Assembly (NCBI GenBank): GCA_963761005.1
Contig: CAVXFK010000010.1
Span: forward strand, 83,309-147,308
Origin: DASWJZ01 sp963761005
Lineage (GTDB): Bacteria > Pseudomonadota > Alphaproteobacteria > Rhizobiales > Afifellaceae
Direction of reading: 5' to 3'
Length of the DNA: 64,000 nt
Positions 9,894 to 22,119 of this stretch are shown one piece after another. The notes under the pieces are model-generated. The model was given only the letters and a program-made list of their open reading frames with translations. It made no database searches and was not told the DNA's origin. The position numbers and the translations under genes are program-made. Position 1 is the first letter of the stretch; the number at the start of each line of letters is the position of its first letter.

Positions 9894-10943
9894 TTACGCG
9901 CGATCCGGAGCGACCGGCGCGGCAAAGCGTGTCGCGCCTTGCCGCGTTGTCATCCACCCCGGATATTCGGGCGGCAGCGCGCTGACTGCGTCGAGCGTCG
10001 CCATCTCCGCATCCGAAAGGGAGAGCGTGACCGCGGCGAGATTGTCCTCCAGCTGCTCCAGCCGCTTCGCGCCGATGATGACGCTCGTCACGTAGGGCTT
10101 GTGGAGCAGCCAGGCGAGCGCGACGCGCGCGACGGATACGCCCTTCGCATCGGCGATCTCGCGCATCGCGTCGATCACCTTCCACGCGCGGTCGAGGTCG
10201 ACCGGCGGGAAATCGAACTGGGTGCGCCGCGCGCCCTCCGGCGTCTTTGCGTTCGGGCGGTATTTGCCGGAGAGGAGGCCACCGGCAAGCGGGCTCCACA
10301 CCATCAGCCCCATCTTCTCTTCCAGGAGCAGCGGCACGATCTCGCGTTCGAGATCGCGGCCCGCGATCGTGTAGTAGGACTGCGTGGTCTCGAAGCGGAC
10401 GTAGCCGCGCTGCTCCGAGATGCCGAGTGCCTTCGCGATCCGCCAGGCGGGCCAGTTGGAGCAGCCGACGTAGCGGACGAGCCCGCGCGACACGAGATCG
10501 TCGAGGGCGCGCAGGACTTCCTCTGGCGGTGTCACCGGATCGAACGCGTGGATCTGATAGAGATCGACGTGGTCGGTCTGCAGCCGCTCGAGACTCTTCT
10601 CCACCGCATCCATGATGTGGCCGCGCGAGGCGCCGCGGTCGTTCGGCCCCTTGCCCATCACGCCATAGAACTTGGTCGCGATCACGACGTCGGAGCGCTT
10701 CACGCCGAGATTCTTCAGCGACTGGCCGAGCAACTCCTCCGAGCGGCCCATCGAATAGACGTCGGCCGTGTCGATGAAGTTGATGCCGGCCTCGAGCGAG
10801 CGCTTCACGATCGCGTCGGCCGCGTCCTGCCCGACCCCGGCGATCGCGCCGTAGATGCCGCCGCCGACGTCGCCGAAGGTCATGGTGCCGAGGCAGAGCT
10901 CGGAGACGAAAAGGCCGGTGCGGCCAAGCTGATTGTAGCGCAT
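9894..10943 (-). CDS. Aldo/keto reductase
   Basis: A 349-residue NADPH-dependent oxidoreductase of the AKR barrel fold. Visible features are MRYNQLGRTGLFVSELCLGT at the N-terminus, the catalytic Asp/Tyr motif INFIDTADVYSMGRSEELLG, VVIATKFYG, the strand HVDLYQIHAFDP, SNWPAWRIA, and the C-terminal cofactor region SVIIGAKRLEQLEDNL. The ATG at 10943 has GGAG 7 nt upstream; 24 extra upstream codons in frame are not needed. It resembles YajO/IolS-type AKRs acting on sugar or aldehyde substrates, but the substrate is unknown. Confidence 0.93.
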   Translation of the reverse strand: MRYNQLGRTGLFVSELCLGTMTFGDVGGGIYGAIAGVGQDAADAIVKRSLEAGINFIDTADVYSMGRSEELLGQSLKNLGVKRSDVVIATKFYGVMGKGPNDRGASRGHIMDAVEKSLERLQTDHVDLYQIHAFDPVTPPEEVLRALDDLVSRGLVRYVGCSNWPAWRIAKALGISEQRGYVRFETTQSYYTIAGRDLEREIVPLLLEEKMGLMVWSPLAGGLLSGKYRPNAKTPEGARRTQFDFPPVDLDRAWKVIDAMREIADAKGVSVARVALAWLLHKPYVTSVIIGAKRLEQLEDNLAAVTLSLSDAEMATLDAVSALPPEYPGWMTTRQGATRFAAPVAPDRA

Positions 10944-11180
10944 GGCGTGACTCCAAAGGTAAGCTTCGTATGGCGGGTCGGCGCGCTGGCGGGTCTCGCA
11001 CGAGAGCGGGCGCAACGCGTCGCGATGAAACGGAAGGCCGAGACGGCCGATCTGAGGGATACGACGCGAGAATAGTCGAAGCGTGCCTGCCTGTCACCGC
11101 CTGCCCGCGCATCCCGGCTCCGCGCGATCGGCCGGTTGCAGCGCGGCCTGCGGATTCCTATCTTCCGCCGCCGCGTCAGG

Positions 11181-12204
11181 TCACCGCCACCCGAGCCCCG
11201 GCGCGACGTATTTCAGGATCGCCTCGATGACGTGGGCGTTGTAGTCGACGCCGAGCTGGTTGGGCACGGTCAGGAGCAGCGTGTCCGCTTCGGCGATCGC
11301 CTCGTCGCCCTTCAGTTCGTCGATGAGCTTGTCCGGCTCGGCGGCGTAGCTCTTGCCGAAGATCGCTCGCGTGTTCTCGTCGATCATGCCGATCTGGTCC
11401 TGGCTCTCGCGATCCCTTCCGAAATACATGCGGTCGCGGTCGTCGACGAGCGCGAAGATCGAGCGGCTGACGGAGACGCGCGGGCTCCGCGCGTGCCCGG
11501 CCGCCTTCCAGGCCTCGCGGTAGGCGCGGATCTGTTTCGCTTGCTGGATGTGGAAGGGCTCGCCGGTCTCGTCGAATTTCAAGCGTCGAGCTCTGCAAAT
11601 TCATGCCGAGCTTCGCCGCCCATTCCGCCGTAGCGTTGGTCGCGGCCCCCCACCAGATTCTTTCGCGAAAGCCCGGTGAGTGTGGTTCGACGCGCAAGAG
11701 CCCCGGCGGGTTCGGGAACATCGGCCGCGGGTTCGGCTCGGCAAAACCCTCGCCGCTGAGCACCTGGAGAAGGACCTCGGTCTTCTGCCGCGCCATGTCG
11801 GCGTCGCTCATCCCCTCCGGCGGCGCGTAGCCGAAATAGCGGAAACCATCGATCACCTGCTCGGGCGACCCGCGGCTGATGCCGAGCTGCAGGCGTCCGC
11901 CGGCGATCAGGTCGGCCGCGCCCGCGTCCTCCGCCATGTAGAGCGGGTTCTCGTAGCGCATGTCGATGACCGCGGTGCCGAGCTCGATCCGCTTCGTCCG
12001 CGCCCCGCAGGCCGCAAGCAGCGGAAACGGCGAGCCAAGCTGGCGCGCGAAGTGATGCACCCGGAAATACGCCCCATCCGCGCCGACCTCCTCAGCCGCG
12101 ACGGCGAGCTCGATCGATTGCAGCAGCGCGTCCGACGCCGTCCGCACCTGCGAATGCGGCGACGGGGTCCAGTGACCGAAGGAGAGAAAGCCGATGCGTT
12201 TCAT
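11181..12204 (-). CDS. LLM-class flavin-dependent oxidoreductase, frameshifted near 11582
   Basis: Luciferase-like monooxygenase. The first frame gives MKRIGFLSFGHWTPSP, LGTAVIDMRYENPLYMAEDA and GGRLQLGISRGSPEQV. At about residue 207 the frame shifts and continues KFDETGEPFHIQQ ... AAEPDKLIDELKGDEAIAEADTLLLTVPNQLGVDYN. One surplus T (CTTG where CTG is expected, 11581-11582) explains the break; removing it yields a 340-residue protein of normal family length. It overlaps the upstream GST gene by four bases (ATGA), so the two form an operon. The flavin-dependent substrate is unknown. Confidence 0.85.
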
Positions 12205-12887
12205 TTTTTGCCGGTGTTAGCCGCCAATTGCGCGGCGAAAGCCCGCTTGTAGGCGGGCCGCGCTTCGCCACGGGCGACATAGGCGGCGAGGTTCGGAAAT
12301 TCCTCCAGAATGCCGGATGGTTTCAGCCTCTGCAGCACATGCACCATCATAAGGTCGCCCGCGCTAAAACGACCGTCGAGCCAGTCGGCATCGCCCCCGC
12401 CTTCGCCGCGGCTTCGGCGGGCAAGAAAGTGAGCGGAAAGTTGGCGCAGCCGGTCGCGGACGCGATCCTCGACCAGAGGCAGGCGCTCTTCGGACCAGGA
12501 CTTGTCGCCCTCCAGGAGCTTGGCGTTTGCAAGCTCGAGGATCGGCGGCTCCACCGTGCTGAGCGCGGCGAACATCCATGTGATCGCCCGCGCCCGCGCA
12601 TTCGCCCCATCTTCGGTATTGGGCGGTAGGAGGCCCGCATGGCGCTCCGCGATATGGAGCACGATCGACCCCGTTTCGAACAGCGCGAGATCGCCTTCTT
12701 CGTAGGTCGGAATCTGCCCGAACGGATGCAGCGCCAGATGCGCGGGTTGCTTCAGCGCGCTGAACGAAACACCACGAACCTCGTAGGGCTGGCCCACTTC
12801 CTCCAGCGCCCAGCGAACGCGCGTATCGCGCGCCAGTCCGCTGCCGCCATCGGGCGAGCGTTCAAAGGCGGTGATGGTGGGGATCAT
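12201..12887 (-). CDS. Glutathione S-transferase family protein
   Basis: A 228-residue GST with an N-terminal thioredoxin-like domain (ITAFERSPDGGSGLARDTRVRW, then HPFGQIPTYEEGDLALFETGSIVLHIAE, containing the cis-Pro and the Glu-Thr/Ser glutathione-binding motif). An all-helical C-terminal domain ends in RPAYKRAFAAQLA. The start at 12887 has GGAG 7 nt upstream; a 30-codon extension runs into a duplicated fragment of the neighbouring LLM gene and is artefactual. It is translationally coupled to the LLM monooxygenase by a four-base overlap, suggesting a joint role in xenobiotic or electrophile metabolism (inference). Confidence 0.9.
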   Translation of the reverse strand: MIPTITAFERSPDGGSGLARDTRVRWALEEVGQPYEVRGVSFSALKQPAHLALHPFGQIPTYEEGDLALFETGSIVLHIAERHAGLLPPNTEDGANARARAITWMFAALSTVEPPILELANAKLLEGDKSWSEERLPLVEDRVRDRLRQLSAHFLARRSRGEGGGDADWLDGRFSAGDLMMVHVLQRLKPSGILEEFPNLAAYVARGEARPAYKRAFAAQLAANTGKK

Positions 12888-12904
12888 CGGAAGGCTCCGG
12901 GTGA

Positions 12905-13026
12905 TTGCGTGACGACTCCCTCCGCCGCGACGGCGAGTGCGATCTGATTGCAGGAGAGTATCGGACGCGCCCAGCATGCGGGGAAGGCGTCCAGCGGCCG
13001 AAAGAGAGAAAGCCGATGCGTTTCAT
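12905..13026 (-). pseudogene. Remnant 5' copy of the neighbouring LLM oxidoreductase gene
   Basis: The minus strand from 13026 reads MKRIGFLSFGRWTPSPHAG, nearly identical to the start of the LLM gene at 12204 (GHWTPSPHSQ), and then decays. A 23-bp run spanning the start codon is identical in both places, and similarity continues for about 120 bp (SDTLLQS against SDALLQS). The rest of the gene is missing. This is the scar of a tandem duplication of the GST-LLM unit followed by deletion, or of gene conversion. Confidence 0.8.
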
Positions 13027-13194
13027 GGGGGGTGGATATAGGTGCGGAGGGACTTTCGCGCACCCTTGTAACCATCGCTCAGCCGCGCCGAGCGCAGCCC
13101 TGCTTTCGGGCTCACGACGGAGCATCTTGCATGCTTTACTGCCTGCCTCAACCAAGCGAGTATCGCTCCAAGCACTACCGTGAGATGCGACCTA

Positions 13195-14034
13195 GGGTCA
13201 GGACCCATAAAGGGGATTCCTTCCTTGGCTGGGTTGTGATTCACGGTCTCCAAGAGGAGGCCTCTGATAAATCGCGACTATTTCTGGCTGACGAGGGATC
13301 AATTCGCGCGGCTGAAGCCGTTGCTCCCCACCGACACGCGCGGCAAGCCGCGGGTTGACGACCGGCGTGTGATCAGCGGCATCGTGCATGTTTTGAAGTC
13401 AGGCGGCCGTTGGGTCGATGCTCCGGCCGTCTATGGTCCACGCAAGACCCTCTACAATCGCTTCGTGCGCTGGGCAGAGAAGGGCATTTGGATCGACATG
13501 TTCCACGCGCTTGCTGCGGCAGGCGGCCCGCCAGCCCAGGTGCTAATCGACAGTTCGGCGGTGAAGGCGCACCGCTGCGCAGCCGGCGGTAAAGGGGGGA
13601 GCGCAATCAGGCGATCGGGCGCTCGCGCGGCGGACGCACCACCAAGATCCACGCCCTGACCGATACGGCTTGTCGGCCCATCGCCTTCATGCTCACGGGA
13701 GGCCAAGTGGCCGATTGCACCGCCGCAGAGTTGCTGCTGCGGCGGCTGCCGCAAGCGTCGATCGTTCATGGCGACAAGGGCTACGACAGCAATGCCATCC
13801 GCCGACAGATCGAGGGCAAAGGTGCGATGCCCAATATTCCGCCGAAGGCCAATCGGCGTTGGAAGAACTGCTTCTCCCCGTTCCTCTATCGAAACAGAAA
13901 TGCCATCGAACGCATGTTCGGTCGCCTCAAGGACTTCCGCCGCATCGCGACACGATACGACCGATCCGCCACCAACTTCCTCGCCGCCGTCTGCATCGCT
14001 GCTGCCGTCAGCTACTGGTTATAAGTCCTGACCC
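13195..14034 (+). mobile_element. IS5-family element (IS427-like), copy 1, 840 bp
   Basis: Terminal inverted repeats GGGTCAGGAC / GTCCTGACCC are perfect at both ends, flanked by a TA duplication (13193-13194 and 14035-14036) within CTAG. The element is almost identical to the copy at 20174-21013, with four differences noticed by eye. One difference changes the transposase start codon ATG to ATA at 13267, so this copy has probably lost autonomous transposase expression. The insertion ends about 10 nt before the ATG of the DUF4062 gene and so probably separated that gene from its promoter. Confidence 0.93.
13267..14024 (+). pseudogene. IS5-family transposase (two overlapping frames), start codon lost
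   Basis: Same protein as in copy 2 but beginning with ATA instead of ATG. The first frame runs through FWLTRDQFARLKPLL to the oligo-G run. A -1 shift at AAAGGGGGG leads into the second frame with HGDKGYDSN and the C-terminal E motif RNAIERMFGRLKDFR. The next in-frame initiators (for example TTG at 13321) would remove the N-terminal domain. Confidence 0.8.
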
Positions 14035-14044
14035 TAGAACGAGA

Positions 14045-15786
14045 ATGACCGGAAAGACGAAATACGCCGTGATGCTGTCGAGCACCTACAAGGAGCTCGC
14101 AGCGCATCGTGAGGCAATTCAGCACGAGATACTCGGGCAGGAGTTCTTTCCAGTCGCAATGGAGAACGACTCGGCCCTGCCCGACCACGACCTGATTAGC
14201 GCCTCCCTCGCGAAAGTCGACGAATCAGACGGCTATGTGGGCTTGATAAGCTATCGCTATGGACAAGCGCCCCAAGACGAGAATCGGAATCCAAATAGCC
14301 TATCTCTGGCTGAATTGGAGTTTCGTCGTGCCGTCGAACGTGGAATTCCGATCTGCATGTTTATCATGCATGCGGATCATCCCATTCCGAGGAGTGCAGT
14401 CGACGGAGAAAACGATGCGGAGCGCCAAAAGCTAAGAGCGTTCACTACTCTGGCAAAAAAGGACCGCATCTACGCGGAGTTCGAGTCGGTCGACGACCTC
14501 AAGGCGAAAGTCGCTCAATCACTAGGCAAGCTTCGCGAGGCGATAGACAAACGTGCGGCGACCACCCCGCCCGTCGAGCCTGCGAAAGACTCAAAGGCAA
14601 TTGATCTACCAGCCGGGTGGGAGATCGTGGATCGGGATGCTCTGACGAAAATCCGCGCCAGCCCGCCTCCGCTGAACGCTATGGTCCAATTCTTCGACGG
14701 CATCTTGCCGACTTGGCGGTTAGCGCTTGCGCACGGTGTGCAGTCACGGGCAGTAGCCGAGCGATTGGCAAATCGGCTTCGCGCGGTCCGCGCCGGAGCA
14801 GCCAAACCCGAAGTCGTGCTGCTGGCCGGGGCCGGCGGTGAAGGCAAGTCGACGGCCTTGCTCCATGCCGCTGCAGCCCTCGTCGAGGAAACGCAACAGG
14901 CTTGGACCTGCCTGCACCGCCAAGCGGCGAATGCGGACCTGCCCGAGGACACGTTCGCGAAATTGCCGACAAGACCCGACCATACCTGGGTGGTCGTCAT
15001 CGACGATGCCGACAATATCGGCCCTGCCATCCTCGCCGCGGTGAAAAAGATCGCCGCGCGCACGGACGTGCACCTACTGCTGGCCGCGCGCGACGCCGAG
15101 TGGCAACTCAAGCGGCTTGTCCCCGGGATGTGGCAGCCATTCGCCGATTTTCATACCGAGCCTCTGGTGGGCCTCGACGAAGAAGATGCACGACGTATCG
15201 TCGCCGGCTGGGCCGCGTGGGGCGGCGACGCTATGGGCAAATTGAAGGGCCGAAGCGAGGGCGATGCCGTCACCGCACTACTTGGTCATGCCCGCGAATT
15301 CGCCACGCGGAAAGAGGATGGAGAATTGCTGGGTGCGCTTCTCGTCACCCGGTACGGCGAGGACATGCGGGCCCATGTCCGGACGCTCGTCAATGGTCTT
15401 GGTCGAAGCCCGGTGATCAAGACGTATAGCCTACGCGACATCTACGCGATGGTTGCAGCCATGCACGCCGAAAATCAGCTCTATCTGTCTCGCTCCGTAC
15501 TGGCGTTTGCGCTGGGCTGCGATATCCACGAATTGGAGCGAAAGGCGCTCCTCCCCCTACGGCGAGAGGCTATGCTCGATTTAGGGATACTTACGTTCTC
15601 ACACGGCACCGCCGCATTGCGGAGGCCGCCTGCGCTGTCATGCGCGAGGATGAGGAAGACATTGGTCGTTGGTACTCATTCCTTGCCAAGGCCTCCATTC
15701 GCGCCCTGGTCACCAACGCTTTTTTTGTCTCCAATCTCCAAGACTGGAATTACGAACTTGCCAACTCGACGTCGTCGACCATGTAG
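14045..15786 (+). pseudogene. DUF4062 / P-loop NTPase (STAND-like) gene, decayed and truncated
   Basis: Residues 1-100 form a DUF4062 domain (YAVMLSSTYKELAAHREAI ... VDESDGYVGLISYRYG), a domain often placed at the N-terminus of predicted conflict-system STAND proteins. A P-loop NTPase follows with Walker A GAGGEGKST (near residue 262) and a Walker B-like strand TWVVVIDDADN. After MLDLG (about 15585) the frame breaks. One lost base would let it continue DTYVLTRHRRIAEAACAVM ... QDWNYELANS until TAG at 15784. Relatives normally have a longer C-terminal repeat region, missing here. Base composition and codon use are less GC-rich than neighbouring core genes, indicating transfer. IS copy 1 abuts its 5' end. 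Confidence 0.75.
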
Positions 15787-15836
15787 CGGACGCTGACAGT
15801 CTCATTCGGCATTCCGGCGCCGCGGTCTTGAGGCGG

Positions 15837-16109
15837 CTACCCCTTCGATTCAACGAGGATCACCAGGGACTCCGGCACCACCCCGTCGTGCGCCATCGCA
15901 TCGGCGGCGGCCTTGCTTCCCATCGCCTTCTGCAAGGCGTCCATGTCCGGAACGTCCATCATCACCGCCACCCGCGTGGAATCCTGTGGGTCGACGAACG
16001 TTCGGATGTTGGTCACTCCGAGCGGGCCGAATAGCTCCTTGCGCTTCGGCGATGAGAGCCAGTGCTTCGCGTCTTTCGTGATTTTGTGATGGCCAATAAT
16101 TGTCGGCAT
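15837..16109 (-). CDS. Hypothetical small protein (possible dimeric alpha/beta-barrel fold)
   Basis: A 90-residue protein with alternating strand and helix pattern: TNIRTFVDPQDSTRVAVMMDVPDMDALQKAMGSKAAADAMAHDGV, ending VILVESKG. The pattern (strand, strand, helix, strand) resembles small ferredoxin-like dimeric barrel proteins, but I do not recognise a named family with confidence. It lies between the decayed DUF4062 gene and uvrA on the opposite strand. No signal peptide or membrane segment is seen. Confidence 0.6.
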   Translation of the reverse strand: MPTIIGHHKITKDAKHWLSSPKRKELFGPLGVTNIRTFVDPQDSTRVAVMMDVPDMDALQKAMGSKAAADAMAHDGVVPESLVILVESKG

Positions 16110-16460
16110 GGCATCCTCCCTGTGGTGACGCCGACAACTGATTGCCGGCGCGGCAATTGCGCGGCGGCACCGAGCGCTGTTTCTACTGCACTGTCAAATT
16201 ACCGCTGCGTAGGCGACCCGCATCCGCAAGCTTTGCGAATACGCGCGGCGCCACACCAGGTCGTTCTCATTTTGTTCTAGACAAAGACACCCCATCTGGG
16301 CAGCATCCCCTTACCCGGATTCGCGCCTGCGCTGAGCGCTTGTCAGCAGCGCGGCGGGAGAGCGGGGACATTTCGGAGCGTTGACTTGTCTCGTGCGCGC
16401 GAAAGCCTAAGTTCGGGTAGCGGCCGCGGGCGCCGCGCCTCCCCTTCGGATCGAAAACGC
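16110..16460. other. Intergenic region upstream of uvrA
   Basis: About 350 bp without a convincing gene. It contains the LexA box at 16263-16277 and presumably the uvrA promoter. An upstream in-frame reading of uvrA (from 16386) has no good ribosome site. No tRNA or repeat was recognised. Confidence 0.5.
16263..16277. promoter_or_regulatory. LexA (SOS) box upstream of uvrA
   Basis: GTTC-TCATTTT-GTTC is an exact match to the alphaproteobacterial SOS operator (GTTC-N7-GTTC), about 185 bp before the uvrA start. It shares the extended form GTTCT-N4-TGTTCTA with the box upstream of ssb at 7971, which suggests a common origin or strong shared constraint. Confidence 0.85.
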
Positions 16461-19449
<2,989 letters not shown>

Positions 19450-20173
19450 TATGTCGCGTTCTGCTCTCTCTGCGGTTGCCTTGGGTACTGTCCGTGTAGT
19501 TAGATCGCCGTTCGACAGGTTTGGGCGGGCGAGGCGCGAATGCGGTGGTATTTTCGTGATATCTCTGACGATCCGAGTGAGAAGGAACTCACGCAGCAAG
19601 ATCAATTCAACAATGATGAGGTCGCCTTATCGGAAGCATTAATTCGCGAGACGATCCAGAATTCAACGGATGCTCAGCGGTCCTCCGCAGAACCTGTGCG
19701 TGTACGGTTTGCGATCCTGACATCTCGCTCTGAGCAAGAGCCTTTCTTTCAAGGATTTGCCGCAGGACTGCTTCCCCATCTCTCGGCGAGCGGGTTCAAA
19801 CCGCCCTCCATTGAGCAATCAAGAGTGCTCACCATAGAGGACTTCGGCACTACGGGGTTGCAGGGGGCAGTGGATGCGAAGGACGAGAAGCAGTTCTGTG
19901 ATTTTTGGCGACGATTTGGCAGATCACATAAGCAGGGCTCAAAGGGTGGGCGGTGGGGGCTAGGTAAGCTTGTATTCCCTTCGGCCTCAAACATCCGATC
20001 GGTAGTTGGACTCACGCGGCGGGAGGGGGACGCACGGCCTTGGGTGATGGGGCAGGCAGTGCTGAAGAACCACGCGATAGGCGGCCGTGAACTGGACTCA
20101 GCGGGCTTCTGGAGCCGAGATGACAAGAAGGGAGGACTCCCGACAGACGACTTGGAAATCTACCGGCAACTTA

Positions 20174-21013
20174 GGGTCAGGACCCATAAAGGGGATTCCT
20201 TCCTTGGCTGGGTTGTGATTTACGGTCTCCAAGAGGAGGCCTCTGATGAATCGCGACTATTTCTGGCTGACGAGGGATCAATTCGCGCGGCTGAAGCCGT
20301 TGCTCCCCACCGACACGCGCGGCAAGCCGCGGGTTGACGACCGGCGTGTGATCAGCGGCATCGTGCATGTTTTGAAGTCAGGCGGCCGTTGGGTCGATGC
20401 TCCGGCCGTCTATGGTCCACGCAAGACCCTCTACAATCGCTTCGTGCGCTGGGCAGAGAAGGGCATTTGGATCGACATGTTCCACGCGCTTGCTGCGGCA
20501 GGCGGCCCGCCAGCCCAGGTGCTAATCGACAGTTCGGCGGTGAAGGCGCACCGCTGCGCAGCCGGCGGTAAAGGGGGGAGCGCAATCAGGCGATCGGGCG
20601 CTCGCGCGGCGGACGCACCACCAAGATCCACGCCCTGACCGATACGGCTTGTCGGCCCATCGCCTTCATGCTCACGGGAGGCCAAGTGGCCGATTGCACC
20701 GCCGCAGAGTTGCTGCTGCGGCGGCTGCCGCAAGCGTCGATCGTTCATGGCGACAAGGGCTACGACAGCAATGCCATCCGCCGACAGATCGAGGGCAAAG
20801 GTGCGATGCCCAATATTCCGCCGAAGGCCAATCGGCGTTGGAAGAACTGCTTCTCCCCGTTCCTCTATCGAAACAGAAATGCCATCGAACGCATGTTCGG
20901 TCGCCTCAAGGACTTCCGCCGCATCGCGACACGATACGACCGATCCGCCACCAACTTCCTCGCCGCCGTCTGCATCGCTGCTGCCGTCAGCTACTGGTTA
21001 TGAGTTCTGACCC
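20174..21013 (+). mobile_element. IS5-family element (IS427-like), copy 2, 840 bp
   Basis: Same element as copy 1 in the same orientation. The left end GGGTCAGGAC is intact; the right end reads GTTCTGACCC, one mismatch from perfect. TA duplications flank it (20172-20173 and 21014-21015). It is inserted in codon 212 of the GHKL ATPase gene, and excising it with one TA restores that frame exactly. This copy retains the ATG of the transposase. Confidence 0.94.
20246..21003 (+). CDS. IS5-family DDE transposase made by -1 frameshifting
   Basis: The first frame (20246-20638) starts MNRDYFWLTRDQFARLKPLL and carries the first catalytic Asp in VLIDSSAVKAH. A slippery run AAAGGGGGG at 20570-20578 allows a -1 shift into the second frame, which reads ERNQAIGRSRGGRTTKIHAL and on to the second Asp (HGDKGYDSN) and the Glu (RNAIERMFGRLKDFRRIA). 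The fused product of about 250 residues is the usual size for this IS group. The shift is identical in both copies, so it is programmed rather than an error. Confidence 0.88.
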
Positions 21014-21726
21014 TAGGGACGAGTTTGCTAACGGAGGTTTGATTTTCCTACGTGCGCCGGTGTCTGTTTCCGATGCAACGGGGTGTCTTCACAGCACACA
21101 TGTCGATGTCCTTCTGAAGTCAGCCCAACCAGGTGAGCGCGCTCAGACGTTGGTGGTTAGAAACGCGATCACGCTGCCGGGGGAAGGAAGGCGGCTGTCG
21201 TTTCCCGATGCCCACGCGGCGCTGATCGCGACACACGAGTTTATAAGTCAACTTCTTGGGGATGCTGAAAACCCCGCGCACACGCAGTGGAACGAGCGCG
21301 CAGAAAAGCTGCGGAGCGGATGGAATAGGGGGAGCGCCGTTTTACGACGGGTACGTGCCCTTTTGCCCGAGCTGCACCTAGTTGTCGCAGACAGAATTGA
21401 ACGCGAAGACCGATTTGCACTTTTGGACTTTTTCTCGATTCCAAGACCGACCCGGATTTCAGCAGGGGGAAAGCCGACGCCGGGGAGTCCTGGAGAATTC
21501 CCGGATAGCTCCCAGAGAGCATTTCGCGTGCAGAAGAAGAAGGGCGGCTTCGCGGTCGTGCCGGGGCCCGGACTCTCCGATGGGCAATTGCCAATGAGAA
21601 TTCGCGTCCGGTGCGCGTACGATGTTCTTGCCGGAAATCCATTTCGACGTTTTAGCCAGTATTGCTGTGACCCCCGCGTTTTGCTCCAGATGAGGCTAGA
21701 GTCCGGACCGAAGGAAGGACCGGACC

Positions 21727-22119
21727 ATGAAGCGATCGAGGTTTACAGAGGAGCAGGTCATCGCCGTCTTGCGGGAGCAGGAGGCGGGCATGTCGACAGC
21801 GGATGTCTGCCGCAAGCACGGTATCAGCAGCGCGACGTTCTATGCCTGGAAGGCGAAGTTCGGCGGGATGGATGTCTCGGAGGCGAAGCGGTTGAAGAGC
21901 CTGCAGGAGGAGAACGCCAAGCTGAAGCGGCTCCTGGCCGACGCCATGCTCGACAACGTCGCCTTGAAGGATCTCTCTCAAAAAAATTCTAACGCCCGCC
22001 GCCAAGCGGGAGACCGTCGCCTATCTCACCACAGCCTACGAGATGAGCGAGCGGCGGGCGTGCCAAGTGATCCGGGCGGACCGCAAGATGGTCCGCTATC
22101 GGTCACGGCGACCGGCTGA
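21727..22119 (+). CDS. IS3-family OrfA (helix-turn-helix), with altered 3' end
   Basis: MKRSRFTEEQVIAVLREQEA, then CRKHGISSATFYAWKAKFGG, is the HTH_8 domain of IS407-type OrfA, followed by a leucine-zipper stretch (LQEENAKLKRLLADAMLDN). Relatives end soon after ALKDLL.KK with a stop straddling an A7 slippery site. Here the sequence ctctctcAAAAAAA seems to lack one C, so OrfA reads on to 130 residues and the normal -1 shift into OrfB is broken. Confidence 0.8.
   Translation: MKRSRFTEEQVIAVLREQEAGMSTADVCRKHGISSATFYAWKAKFGGMDVSEAKRLKSLQEENAKLKRLLADAMLDNVALKDLSQKNSNARRQAGDRRLSHHSLRDERAAGVPSDPGGPQDGPLSVTATG

Noticed and set aside
9894..11112. Longer N-terminal extensions of the aldo/keto reductase
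   Set aside because: The 24 upstream codons are not conserved, and the ATG at 10943 has a good ribosome site followed by the family start MRYNQLGRTG.
20570..20580. Sequencing error in the IS5-family transposase
   Set aside because: The frame change is identical in both copies and falls on an A3G6 slippery run typical of IS elements that use -1 frameshifting.
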